64,000 bases of DNA from Eonycteris spelaea (Eukaryota > Chordata > Mammalia > Chiroptera > Pteropodidae). Below, piece by piece: positions 1 through 11,285 of this stretch. The DNA is taken from contig PUFA01000171.1 in the NCBI GenBank assembly GCA_003508835.1, positions 1,430,501 through 1,494,500 of the forward strand, read 5' to 3'. The notes beneath the pieces were generated by a model. The model was not told where the DNA came from. It worked only from the letters and a program-made list of their open reading frames with translations, and made no database searches. The position numbers were made by a program, and so were the translations under genes. The stretch's first letter is position 1. Each line of letters opens with the position of its first letter.

Positions 1-1354
1 CCTTCAATGTCAGGAGAGCCTGGAGTTGAATAGGACTTAAGAGACCATCTTGTCTAATATCTTCAATACAAAGAAGTGTAAAATTTAAATCACTTAATTA
101 ATATCGCAAAGATGTTGGGAGCAAGGTTAAAATCTAAGTTTCTATCTTCTGAATCTAATGTTCCTTTAGCTTCATCCAACTAACAGGGCTTTTCTTGAAC
201 TTCATCTGCCTCAAAGAACTCTGTTATGACTTTTTTACAAGATGAGAGTAAAGGTAATAATGATTGTGAATTTCTTATGAAAGTTAGAGTTATGTCTTGG
301 CTGCCATATATTTGATGAACAATCACATACTCACACATGCATACAATTTGTATGGCCATTTAAGTCAGATACATTCTGAAAGATTCCTAACTATGATAAA
401 ATCATTCTCTAATCTTCACTAATGTTTTATTTCTGAAAAAAAAATAACAATGTTTACAGACTCTTTGGGCAGCCATTTCCTTAATTCTTCCTGAAACATG
501 CTAGAAATTTAGAAGTGAACTGGTAGACGTACCATTCTTTTCTTGATACAAAGCTTACTACTCGCCATCCTAACACTGTTATCCTTTGAGACTTACCTAG
601 TTCATTCCTTCATATCAGGAAGGGATGTAAATTTCCACCTTCTTCCCTTCTTCATATTCCTCTTTGTCTTTTTTTTTTTTTCCTGAAACAAAATCATTGA
701 GTCATATCATATGGTATTTACTACTCGTATTCAAAACATCAAAAGGATGGCAATCTGTTTAATATCCTGCAGATGAACATGAGCTAAAAGTGGCATTGGC
801 AATTGGACACTCGCTGCCTACTGGGCATCAAGCAGCGATGTACTAAAGATCTGGCGTTTTGTTCCATAGAGAAGAATGACATTCATTACAATTGTATCAA
901 AAACAAATTATATACCAAATGTTTGCCTTGATAAGTACTTGGACGATCATTTATCTATCTTTCATTCATCCCCTCACAGCCTCTACTCTTCAGCTCTACC
1001 GCTGTCAATACTTTGCCTGTTTATATGTATGTTTCTCTCCCATTTGTTTCTGTGGGTTCACTATCATTTTACCTTCTTATACCAGCCTCAGTGCAAGAAC
1101 CATGCAATGCCTACAGATAAGAGGAACAGGGATGAACAGTGCATAAATCTTTTACAAAACAGTTTCTACAGGAGTTCACAGGATCTCATTTTTGTCGTGT
1201 AATTGATAGTTGTCCCTGGAGAACAGGAATGTACTTTTCATTTTTGATATGTTAGAGACGACTATAAGAAGATAACCTAGGATTTAGAAAGATAAAACTT
1301 TAAATTTAAAATAGATCCCTCATGAATTTTAGCTAGAAATTGGAGATCTTATAC
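1..1354. other. Unassigned AT-rich DNA
   Basis: No gene or repeat recognised. A T run lies near 669-681. The small open frames at 876-1202 and 892-1146 overlap each other, show no domain and have no splice context, so I treat them as chance. Confidence 0.6.
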
Positions 1355-1465
1355 ATCAGTTCCTTATTTTAAATATTAGAAACTGGGGTCCAGAGATGGT
1401 AATGGCCCAAGGTCTCAGGGCTGGTTTGTGCCTGAAAATACTGGGATTAGAACCTAGGGGAACTT
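1355..1465 (+). repeat. MIR SINE fragment
   Basis: The order 'aaactggggtccagagatgg', then 'gcccaaggtc', then 'ctgggattagaacctagg' follows the MIR core (gaaactgaggcccagagagg, gcccaaggtcacacagc, ctgggattagaaccc). It is diverged, as expected for this ancient family. Confidence 0.7.
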
Positions 1466-2850
1466 TCTTCTATACCATGGGCCAAATTTCTTTAAAGATT
1501 TCAATTCTAACACTAAAAATTACTGGTTTTCTCTAAAATAAGGTTTAAAAATATTTAGAAATGTACTGGTAATTGCATAGGATTTTCCCCTAAACACTCA
1601 AAATTGTTTTAAGCACTGAGAGATTATTTTAAGAAAACTGCATTTAAAAGGTTTCCTGTCTCTGTTTCTTCCTCTTATTTCACATTCTTTTAGTTCAGGC
1701 GTCACCATTATCTCTTGATAATGGTATCTTATACACTACAGTAATCTAACTTTTCCTGTCCCATATCTCTAATTTATCCTCTGCATTTCCATCATGATTC
1801 TCGCTCTCCTCCTGTTTCCTTTCTTTCTATCTTTGTCTCTCTCTGACTTTAACATAATTTTTTTTTTTTTTTCCAGGGCCCTAGATGTGGCTTGTAAATC
1901 TTCCTACTTCTCTGGCCTTATTATTTTCAGACAAAGGCTTCTAGGTCTCTCAGCTGCTGGAGCTGTTCATAGGCAAAGAAGAAAAGGAGGACCCAATCTC
2001 AAAATCCTCATTCTCAAAATCCTCCTGATTGTTCTTATAAACATTTCTCAAGCATCTCCTTCCTCTGGTTGTTGTTCATCATCAGAAAGGGGGTATGGGC
2101 TCTGAACATGGGTTAGCACATGGGTTCTTAATAATTATAGATATAGACGGTCAAGGGAACACTTCAAATCTCTGTTATGACCTTGTTCATCCACTGCTCA
2201 TGACTGATTTTCCTTTTGGCATCTTCAAAAATGAGTCTATTCCCAACATTCCAATCCTCTCATTCCAGGTATGTTCTGGTGGTCTTGGAGCAGTGCAGGA
2301 GGAGAACCATCCTCCTGGCTGGGTATGTGGGCAGAACAGACACTGGGCCAGTCCCTCAGTCGGACTGGAACTCAAAGTCCTCTGCTTAGTGCTGCCCAGT
2401 GGCCCTGAGCCCTCGGGGTCCATGTGGTGACTTCCACTACCAACACGTTTTCACAGGTATTACCCTGTCAGCTCAGGCCCAAATGGCCACACATATCTTT
2501 TGAATACAGAAATCTGATCCTTTTACCTTACTGCTTTAAAGCTTGTGTAATTTCTCATTCCCCAGATAAGCTAATTGGCATGGTTTTTAATATCTGAATA
2601 TATGTATAGTGAGCCTTCCATCTATTCTTCTAGGTTTACTTTATCCACCATCACCACCAATGATGAGGCATCCACTACACTTTCTAGGTATCCTGGTCCT
2701 CTAATAGATACTGAATGCTTAATCATCTCCCACTGGAACTTGGGTTCCATGACTGAGTCTTGTGCTTATTTCACTTAATCACACAGCCAGGTCTTCCTGG
2801 AAGCTATCGAAGATAATCTCTGTACATTTCCTGGGCAGTCAAAATCAATC
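1466..2850. other. Unassigned DNA with a GC-richer patch
   Basis: A pyrimidine-rich stretch at about 1795-1875 ends in a T run and 'ccag', which looks like a splice acceptor but has no supported exon beside it. The patch at about 2265-2425 is richer in G+C than its surroundings and is open on both strands; I do not recognise it. It could be an old repeat or an unsupported exon. Confidence 0.4.
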
Positions 2851-2891
2851 ATTCATATCTTCTTTTCTAGGAAAACATATTCTAATAATGA
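2851..2891 (+). repeat. 41-bp direct repeat, left copy
   Basis: Positions 2851-2891 are identical to 3453-3493. The repeat begins attcatatcttc and ends tctaataatga. L1-like sequence begins immediately after this copy. Confidence 0.9.
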
Positions 2892-3240
2892 TCCAGTAAT
2901 GCCACTTCTAGGTATATACCCAAAAGAATTGAAGCAGAGACGCACACTTTATGAGGTACCTAGAATAGTCAAATTCATAGAGACAAGGAAGCCAAATAGT
3001 AGTTACCAGGGCCTGATAATAGGGACTAATAGAGTCATTATTTAAAAGAAAAAAAAAAGAGTCATTGTTTAATGGCTAGAGTTTCAGTTTGAGATTATGA
3101 AAAAGTTCTGAAGATGGAAAGTAGTGACAGTTGTATAACAATGTGAATGTACTTAACTGTCACAGAATCGCACAGTTAAAATGATAAATTTTAAATCAAA
3201 AATACACATACTGTGTATATTTACCATAATAAAAAACAAC
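2888..3240 (+). mobile_element. L1 LINE 3'-end fragment
   Basis: This contains a string of landmarks of mammalian L1 3' ends: 'ccagtaatgccacttctagg', 'tatacccaaaagaattgaa', 'tagttaccagggcctg', 'acagttgtataacaatgtga', 'cacagttaaaatgataaatt', and a terminal 'accataataaaaa'. It is strongly 5' truncated and has no coding potential. It resembles the older L1M subfamilies; I do not assign a subfamily. Confidence 0.85.
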
Positions 3241-3452
3241 TTTAGTCCAAAAAGATATAGTCCAAGTGAAATTCTCTTACCACCCCAACGTTATGTTGGC
3301 ATACTAGTTTACTTGCATTGATATGAAAGTATGGCTGATTATGAAAATCAGAGAATAACGAAGGAGAGAGATTGTATGATCCATAGCAGAATTCTCACTA
3401 AAATGTCCCCAAAGAAGTTGTAGTACATAGGGTTCATCTTGCTAGTTTAATT

Positions 3453-3493
3453 ATTCATATCTTCTTTTCTAGGAAAACATATTCTAATAATGA
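3453..3493 (+). repeat. 41-bp direct repeat, right copy
   Basis: Perfect second copy of 2851-2891. The two copies bracket 561 bp made of the L1 3' end plus about 210 bp of unrecognised sequence. No poly(A) tract lies directly in front of this copy. Confidence 0.9.
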
Positions 3494-5565
3494 AGAACTT
3501 GCATTTTATGTGCTAAAATGTACTCTGTAACACTAGTTAATTTGTTTGCCTTTAAACTTAGTATATTACCCATAAAACAATAGTTCTGAATTTCAGTATT
3601 CTTTTCATTATGAACTTCAAAAATATGCATCTTAGTTTTCAGAATCTTTAGGACTCTGAGGAGAGATTTTCACCATAAAGAGTGGTAAGTCCTCCATCAT
3701 TCTTTTCTGTTCTCTTTCTCACATCTCCTGGGAAAAAAATGGGCATGACCCCAAGAGTGGCTCCGAAATTGTTACTTTGTAAAGATATCCATCTGTTCCT
3801 TTTATTGTCTTCCCAGTCATATCTGACTGGGTTTGGGATCTCCAAACACATATCTGTTACTGTGAACACTACAGAGCCAAGAACTCTTTGGACAAGTAAA
3901 CTGAATTACAAGCTATTGCCTTATGTGTCCTCAAAAGAATTGCCCTTGCCTAGATTCAGAACCTTTATTACTAGAGGGAATGTGGAATACTCAGCAGGAA
4001 AAAACGTATTTGGTATTAGACATGCTATCAAAATGAATTTTAAAGATGAATACTAGCAACAGAAAACAAAACAAGTCAATGTCTAACAAATGTGGCATTT
4101 TAAACTTGACTATTCCTAATGGTATTTCAGAGGTTATTATTTTTCATGAATGTTTTAAATAGAATATGTAAACTATATGAAGAGGCATAATTCCTGTTTA
4201 TTCTCCTCTAGGGTGTAATCACATGGCCAATGAAAAACAATGTAATGGAAAATTTGTTGAGCTGGAGATTTTTTGGTTTGTTTGTTTTAAATGAACAAGC
4301 ATAGACATGAATTTTATTGTTTTCATTCCCAGAGATTTTTCTGGTCTATCTTAAATTATAACTTGCCTCTGAGTTGCTACCTCTTAAAGTAAAATATTAT
4401 AGAAGTATATTTTGTTGAAAAGTACTTCTATTTTCACAAATAGAATATTTTACAATTTTTTCCAATAAACAAATAACTGCAGGAAACTTGAAATAGAGCT
4501 ATGGCAAAACTAGATTTATTCATCCAGTTGTCATTTACTGAGTGTCCAGTATGTGCCAGGTATTGTGTCTGCTTGGCAGTGAGAATACAAAGATGAGTAA
4601 AATATTTTATCTTTGAAATATACTATTTTGTGGAATAAACAAATAATATAAACATTTGATAGCTATCTCTCCCATGCCCCTGGGCTACATCACACTGGGA
4701 ATAAAACCAAAGGTAAGATAGTAATGTGTTTCTTTGAAAGCGTCTCCTGAAATGCCATCTCCCAAGCCCTTGGACTCTGGACATTGTGGGCTTGCTCCGA
4801 TATTCACATTGAGGTCATTCATTGCCTTGGAGCAAAAACAAGGAGTGCCTGTTCACGAGAATGCCATTCGCTTTGTTCTTTACACATTCTTACCTATCCC
4901 CTTTCCTCTGTAGACAAGAAGTCTCTGTGCCATGTGGGACTAGAACAACCACTAGGTTCCTTTTTGTTTCTACATTCAAAGAACATTTTTAAATATCCAT
5001 GCCAGAGCCCCACCACCTGCAATTCGAATCTAATTCTTGGGCTTTTTTTTTTTTTTAATTATGGAAGTGATTCTAACTTGCAGCCATGTTTGAGAACTGC
5101 TATCCTAAGTGACTCTTCACTATGATAAATTCCTTAACTCAACCAACCAAGCCAGAGCAAAAATAACACAGTCCTTTGGGCCTGAAATCATTGAAAAGAC
5201 TCCTGGTTCTGGGCCTTCACTTCTCTTGTTTCTGGGTTCTGAAATTTCTTCTCAGCAGGGCAGAAAAGAGACTGAGGTGAAAAGCTTGATCATCACTCAA
5301 GTCTGCTAAAATGGAGGGCATTATCCCTATCTCATCACAGTTTCTAGAAATTGCTGGGAGTCGTTCATCCCACGTAGACGTAATGGCAATTGCTCAGTTA
5401 CATAAGCAAATAACTCCAAGTCTGGCTAACACTAAGTTGGAATTATAATGTACGCAACTGAAAAGACTACTTCCCAAGTTGAAAACTGAGCTACCTGTTC
5501 AGAGTTTCCATAAAATGCTATATACTCCTCTAGGAGCAATTAATAACTTATATCTTAATTATGTG
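3494..5565. other. Mostly unassigned DNA
   Basis: I see no gene. An 8-bp perfect inverted repeat with a 4-base loop lies at 3812-3831. At about 4528-4605 the string 'gagtgtccagtatgtgccag' followed by 'gagaatacaaagatgag' resembles a widespread ancient mammalian repeat (tactgtgtgccaggcactg type). The open frame at 3682-4056 (124 codons) has no recognisable domain. Confidence 0.5.
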
Positions 5566-5569
5566 TTTG

Positions 5570-5720
5570 TTTCTTTTGTCTACTAGACTACAAGCTTCTT
5601 TAAGGTAGGAGTCCTCTTGTTCCTTTTTACCTTTTTGTTCCCTTGTAAAGTTTGGCAATCAAAAAACAAAACAAAACAAAAAAACATGATAGATGAATGA
5701 GCAAAAAATAAATAAATATT
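5570..5720 (+). repeat. L2 LINE 3'-end fragment
   Basis: 'ctagactacaagcttcttta' followed by 'ggtaggagtcctcttgttc' and then 'gatgaatgagc' follows the L2 tail (ctagaatgtaagctccatga, gggcagggac, tgaatgaatg). An A-rich CAAAA run interrupts it at about 5661-5685. Confidence 0.5.
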
Positions 5721-6249
5721 ATCCTTGTATTTAAAGTTCGTATATTCTTCTTTCAATAGAAATAATACCCAGAACTCAATGATTCTGAAAAAAAAACTGT
5801 TTTAATTAAAAATTTAAAATAATATTAATATTGCTCAGCACATTAACAGTGGATCTCAAAAACCATCTAGGCGTTGCATCCCTCTATGCATTTTACTACA
5901 TTCTAGAACCACAATATCTGTCAGAAAGTTGACAGTATTTTAAATCAGGTATGAAACAAACCTCTCCCCCCAAAATCTAAGCCTACAATTCTGAAGACAT
6001 TAAATTTTATCATCTCTAATCATTGCATATTTTGAGTAATTGTACCTATCACTGAATATGTTTTGTGTTAGTCTTTATGTAAAACTTGAGTCCATAAAAT
6101 TACTCAAACTATGGCCAGCTGTAGACCAGAAGAAAGTTGATAATATACTTTGTTTCATTTGTGTTTATTTTTGTCTGAAATTTTTTAATCCAATATGTAC
6201 CACATTTCCTTAATGACTTACTTTGTGATTACATGAAAGAACCACTGTA

Positions 6250-6680
6250 TATTCTTCCTGGGACAGTATGTGCCAGCATTCAGAACGGTCCAGTGTTTGA
6301 CATACCATCGAAGGCTGTCCCACAGTACAGCCTCTAATAAAACTAGGCTGTCCCAACCCCCTGGTAATAGAACTGTTTACCTTTTTACCAAGAAGGATGG
6401 GAAAGCACCAAAATCTTCATGAGGTATGTGCCCAGGCTAACTTTGCGGAGTTTATGCTATGAGACCTGAAGTTTTCATAAAGTTGTCTAAAATGAAAAAC
6501 ATGTCAGCCAGGGCCTATGGCAGATCCATGTATGCTAAATGTGTCTGTGACAGGATCAAGTGTGCTTTCCTTATTGAGGAGCAGAAAACCATTGTGGAAG
6601 TGTTGAAGTCAGAAAGTAAAATTTTTAAAAAAATGAAGATTTTTGAGTAATAAAATTTTTTGTTCTGTTAAAAAAAAACC
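6250..6680 (+). pseudogene. RPL34 processed pseudogene (60S ribosomal protein eL34)
   Basis: This is a retrocopy of the mRNA for RPL34, a structural protein of the large cytosolic ribosomal subunit. The 5' UTR remnant (gccagcattcagaa) runs directly into the coding region without introns. The start codon is now ACG at 6285. Residues in the C-terminal half that still read as RPL34 include AKCV, DRIK and AFLIEEQK at about 6531-6590. Breaks: TGA at 6420-6422 in place of Cys46; TAA at 6438-6440 in place of Arg52; a 1-base deletion near 6495 followed by a 1-base insertion near 6511, which together restore frame; and a deletion of about 12-14 bases near the end of the coding region. A 3' UTR remnant with 'gagtaataaaa' and a short A tract (6670-6678) follow. 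A possible imperfect target duplication (cactgt) flanks it. Comparison is with RPL34 as I remember it. A translated product is very unlikely. Confidence 0.93.
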
Positions 6681-7430
6681 AAAAACACTGTTTAAAAATA
6701 CCATATTTGGAAAAATCAATATTGCCAAAGTTGGAGCTATTGAACAATGGAGCATTAGTAGGGGTCTTGTTTGTCATTTAAGATCCAAAGTATAATTTCT
6801 TTCATTACATGAACTAGAAAAAAATTTTCATGTGTCGGAATATGTCATCACTCTCCTGAGGCAATCATGACAAGTTCTTAGAATGCAGCTGCATTAATAT
6901 ATGATGTGAACAATAAATTTGAATAAACAGGGGAGCTTTAAAGATAATTCAAGGTAGTCCATCTTTTCTCCAATAGCTAGAAAATTCTAATATAATGAGT
7001 ATTTTCCAGTTTTAAGGTTAACTAGAACTTTTTCTAACTTTTAGCAATTGTAACAACTTACTCTGGATTTACATTTTAGGCTCTTTTCAAAAAGTTAGAT
7101 TAAAAACAAATAAATTTTTGTCATGACTTAAATATCAAGTAAAATATTCAGATACCAACTAGCCAATATTTTTGTTAGGATTGTTTTATTAAAATTGATA
7201 AATTAACAGATGACATTTTAGTCTTTTTCTGCAGTTTTTTTTTAAGCGATGGACTTGACTATTTTTATAATAAGGCAAAAATCTAGCAAAAAATTATAGA
7301 AGTAACAAAGCATGACAAACTTTAGATGAGAGAGAGAGACAAAGCAGTTAGACTCATCTCATTCTCTCATTCCTGAACACAATTCTCGCAGTGTTTTCTA
7401 AGTCAATGGTATCAGTATCCAGTCTTGGAA
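6681..7430. other. Unassigned AT-rich DNA
   Basis: Between the RPL34 retrocopy and the next L2-like stretch I recognise no gene or repeat. Confidence 0.5.
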
Positions 7431-7431
7431 T

Positions 7432-8010
7432 CCAGAAATCTGACAATCCTGTTTCACCTCTCTCTCCCTCTCATCATATACCTCATTGTTGTCTAGATCA
7501 TGTCCATATTTTCACAAACTCCTGCCAATCTTAGGTCATAAACATTTCTTAAACCCATTCACATTTATCCAGCTCTGCTGGTTGGAACCAATACCCTAGT
7601 TCCAACTACCATTGTTTCTCACCAGATATTTACTTTAAAGCATTCTCACTCTGGTCTTCTCATCCTGCCAGGCCTTTTCCAGACTATCTCCACTTTAAAA
7701 CCAGAGTGAGTTGCATGTTAAAATGCAAATTCAATCATGTCTTCTGATTGAAGAAGACTCTTAGGAGAAATACCAAAACATTCAACAAGACATGGTCTGG
7801 TCTCCTCCCTCAGATCCCAACTACAGCTCCCTTACTTATCTATGTTCTAGACACACCACTTTCCTCTAACTTCTAAAACATGGCATTTGTCAATTGTGTT
7901 TAACTGTGTGTTTGAATCCATGGCTAGCACAGCCTGGGGCAATAAACATCCTGGTGAATATGCAATAAACATGGATGAATGAGTGCATGAATGAATAAAT
8001 ATAATACTGC
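7432..8010 (+). repeat. L2-like LINE relic
   Basis: Pyrimidine-rich sequence with L2 features in order: 'tccagctctgctggttgg', 'tcttctcatcctgccaggcc', 'aattcaatcatgtcttct', 'catggtctggtctcctccct', then a tail with 'ggatgaatgagtgcatgaat'. It is diverged and could be a composite of more than one old element. Confidence 0.5.
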
Positions 8011-8648
8011 AGGATAACATTATACTAGGTAGATATGTAGTATTAGAACTCTTGTTCTGCCATGCAAAACACGTATTTTAACTTGTTTTTTTCATAAATA
8101 AGCCACTGGTCAGCACATTGTGTAATATGTAAAGAACTCAAGTTACAACTCAAAGCAATAGTTCTTTGATTTCCACAATAGAGATAGGCATCTGCACTAT
8201 GGTTAGAAATACAGACTACTTTATTAATCATATGCATTAGTTAAAATATCATTCATTTGTACTTTTCTCATAGAAAATATCTTTACATAAAGATGTTAAC
8301 TAATAAATTCATACATACAGAAACATTGCATTTTGACTGAGAAAGGTACAGCTGCATTTGACAGTAAAAATAACTTGAATAGCAATTTCTTTGAAAGAAC
8401 AAATTTTAAAATAAATGTGTGATTTAGGCTGTTTTTTAAATGGGATTGCTGAATTGATTCTGAAGTGGGAGATGTAATTTAATCTGGTCAATCTATCCTA
8501 TGATGCAGTAAACAGAAAGAAACTCAATTGTGTAGAAGACTGGAAATTAAGGGAAGATTAATATCTACTCTGAACTACACAATGTATTAAAATTTTAATA
8601 TATGCTGTTTCTCTTAATCCTTACAACAACCTGAAGGTTTAACTGCCT
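8011..8648. other. Unassigned AT-rich DNA
   Basis: I recognise nothing here. The minus-strand open frames at 8043-8237 and 8309-8491 are short and featureless. Confidence 0.5.
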
Positions 8649-9160
8649 TAGAATTGTCCTCCCTTATCTACGGGAGATGTGTTCCAAGACCTCCAGTTGA
8701 TGCTTGAAACTGCAGATAATATTGAATCCTATATATACTATGTTTATATATATTCTATTTTTTTTTTTACACATACATATCTTTTCACTTAAAGGAAGCA
8801 CTTTACAGCTTCTCTTTGACAGAATTACTACTCTTGCACTGTGGAGCTATTATTCAGTAAAATAAGGGTTACTTGAACACAAATATTGTGATATCACTAT
8901 GGTGGATCTGACCAAGAGGGTCACTGAGTGACTAACACATGAGGAGTGTGTACAATGTGGATATGCTGGATAAAGGATGGCGCACATCCTGGACGGGATG
9001 GAACAGAATGGCATGAGATGTCTTAATACTCAGACAGCGTGCAATATAAAACTTATGAACTGTTATTTCTAGAATTTTCCACTTAATATATTCAGACCAC
9101 AGTTGACCATGGGCAACTAAAACTGTGGAAAGGGAAACCGTAGATAAGGGGACTACAGTA
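8649..9160. mobile_element. Tigger/pogo-like (TcMar) nonautonomous DNA transposon
   Basis: The left end reads 'tcctcccttatctacggg' and the right end 'ccgtagataaggggactac', which are inverted copies of one another. Both are bounded by TA dinucleotides (8649-8650 and 9159-9160), the target of Tc1/mariner/pogo elements. 'tgttccaagacctccagttg' and 'gcttgaaactgcagataata' just inside the left end match the Tigger-type subterminal sequence as I remember it. There is no transposase frame. Confidence 0.85.
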
Positions 9161-9305
9161 TCCCCAGTTTACTGTTAAGAAACAGTGCCTGGAAATCACA
9201 CAAATATTAAGGGACAGCCAGAGTATTTGTCTGACTCTAAAGGCATCTCTTAATTTACTGTGATATTGCAGAGCTCAATAACCACCACAGCTCTTATTGT
9301 TTCGG

Positions 9306-9306
<1 letters not shown>

Positions 9307-9351
<45 letters not shown>
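9307..9351 (+). repeat. (CA)n microsatellite
   Basis: About 22 uninterrupted CA units. Confidence 0.97.
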
Positions 9352-9353
<2 letters not shown>

Positions 9354-9419
9354 CCCTGTAATTTCTTTGATACTATGGGCAATTATTTGTCAGACAATTA
9401 TTGTGCCTCTTCGGATGAT

Positions 9420-9535
9420 TACTTTGTGATGTATGTCTAACACTCATCGAGTGTTTGCCATTTGCAGACATTTCAGATCAAGTTCTAAACACTTTATGCT
9501 AATTATCTTAATATATGTGCTTCATTTGCTTTGAA
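9420..9535 (+). repeat. MIR-like SINE fragment
   Basis: 'gagtgtttgccatttgcaga' and 'ttctaaacactttatgctaa' follow the MIR left arm (tactatgtgccaggcac, ttctaagcactttacatg). Confidence 0.55.
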
Positions 9536-10082
9536 TATGTTATTTTACTTTTTTTTTTTTTTTTTGCACATTTCTAATTATTAGTCAAATGTGAAGCAAC
9601 GAGATGAGCTACTTACTGGAGAGTAAAAACCACTGTGGCCATGAGGGAATTGTGGAATAAGCCAAAGTTGTCAACAGACTCATTTGAGCTTGCTATCTCC
9701 AATACCTTCCAAAATATATTATTTTCTTATACCATTGTAATACTTTCATTGAGTGTTCTTACAGCCAGTGTTACACATATAAAAATGCTCTATATCCATT
9801 GCAACTGGCCCTTACTATTTTTCTACCCCTTCACTCTATTCTTCTAGCAGTGTCAAATTCACCATTACCATTTTTTCCCTCAACCAAGCTCAATCTTAGA
9901 AAAGAATTGAAATCCAAGTGCCCACAGGGATCAGATATATAGACATTACAAGTATACCAGGTTTGATAAGCCAGTCTATTTCTTACACTACAAATACAAC
10001 TTTTAAAGATCATATACTGAAACATTTTTCTCAATATCCATAGTCAAACACTAAAAACAATTGAGTTACAAACCAAAAAAAT
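9536..10082. other. Unassigned DNA
   Basis: A T run of about 16 lies at 9550-9565. No gene is recognised; small open frames on both strands at 9635-10034 are featureless. Confidence 0.5.
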
Positions 10083-10127
10083 ATCATATACACACATTTA
10101 CACATACACACATACACACACACACAA
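10083..10127 (+). repeat. CA-rich simple repeat (interrupted)
   Basis: Imperfect CA/TACA tract ending in about six pure CA units. Confidence 0.85.
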
Positions 10128-10336
10128 TGAAGTTGTGAGGAATAGAGACAATGGACTAATCTCAGTGAAAGAAGGAACTTACTATAATGCTAAACCACAA
10201 ACTATTAACCAAATCCAAACACTGAGAAGGCTTTATGAAGCAAAGCAGCATGCAAAGAAGCAATACATCACACTTCTGACCTCAAGCAGTACACAATTCA
10301 TCCCACATAATAAATGTCTCCATCCCAAAGGCATAC

Positions 10337-10380
10337 TCAATCATCTGTCTATCTATCTATCTGTCTATTCATCTATCATC

Positions 10381-10424
<44 letters not shown>
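10337..10424 (+). repeat. Compound microsatellite (TATC)n then (CA)n
   Basis: An interrupted TATC/TGTC tract (about 10343-10378) passes into about 21 CA units (10382-10424). A C-rich stretch with 'ccccgcccgcccccagcgc' follows. The overlapping open frames at 10135-10562 encode Thr-His runs from the CA units and are not genes. Confidence 0.95.
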
Positions 10425-10425
<1 letters not shown>

Positions 10426-10914
10426 CCACCTCTCCCCAACCCCCGCCCGCCCCCAGCGCTTCCTCTTCCTATTGCTGTGGTTTACATAGTCATACTCACC
10501 TCTTTGGCAAAACATTTTTCTTTTTACTTAAAGTAGGGAAAATAAGTGATATCACTCATTAATCCCACTTATCCTTGTGAAGTGTGACTAAGAATTACTG
10601 CTAGTATAGTAGTTGTCAATGTTTAGGTCTCAGAGCTGTTTCTCAGATGTGAACAGATTTAAGTTAGATCATGAGTTTCCCTGACAAATGGCATAGAAAC
10701 AAACATAACCTTTCCTTTCCACTTTGTATGAAATGTTACTAATTCAGGGTGACAACACTGATTTCTAACACTGATCTAAAAATCCGGATGTTAGTTACTA
10801 TGATTTTGATTAATTTTTACATGATATGGCATCTGAATTATTTGTTGACAAATTCAATTTATTTTTAGACCAAACTTTTCAAAGCAGAGGGCCCATATTC
10901 ATTACACCATATCT
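10425..10914. other. Unassigned DNA
   Basis: Apart from the short C-rich start, I recognise nothing. Confidence 0.5.
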
Positions 10915-11285
10915 TATTATAAAAGTTTAAAATCAATGTAAATCCAGCAATATTGAGGAATAGAAGAAAATGTTAAATAGCCATTAAAAATAATGTTTTT
11001 GAAACATTTAATAGAACATAAAACGTTTAGGATATAATCATAAGAAGAAAGAAAAATGGATATAAAATCATTGACATTATCTCAATTTTAGAAAAAAATA
11101 TATAATATACATAAACTATGACAGGAAATATGTTAGTCTGTTAACTGTGATTATCTCTGGGTCATGAAATTTATGCATGATCTCTAATTTCTTCTTGATG
11201 TTTTCATTGAATCTTCTAAGTTGTCTCCATTAGAATAGATTTTATAATAAGGACAAACAAAATTTTATAAAAAGTGATCTGTAGA
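10915..11285 (+). mobile_element. L1 LINE 3'-end fragment (old)
   Basis: 'gccattaaaaataatgtttt', 'tgacattatctcaattttag', 'ttaactgtgattatctctgg' and 'gaccaa-less AT tail ending aaaattttataaaa' appear in the order seen in old L1M 3' UTRs. No coding remnant is left. Confidence 0.65.

Noticed and set aside
1795..1880. Pyrimidine tract ending in CAG as a splice acceptor
   Set aside because: No exon with coding character or partner donor could be placed beside it.
2187..2430. Opposite-strand frames in a GC-richer patch suggesting an exon
   Set aside because: Open on both strands with unrelated products; no reliable donor and acceptor pair fixes an exon.
3812..3831. 8-bp inverted repeat with 4-base loop as a terminator or RNA hairpin
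   Set aside because: Too short to support a function in a eukaryotic genome; expected by chance at this window length.
3682..4056. 124-codon frame
   Set aside because: No recognisable domain, biased like ordinary AT-rich noncoding DNA, and no splice support.
10135..10562. 133- and 82-codon frames with Thr-His runs
   Set aside because: Created by the (CA)n microsatellite, which lacks stops in every frame.
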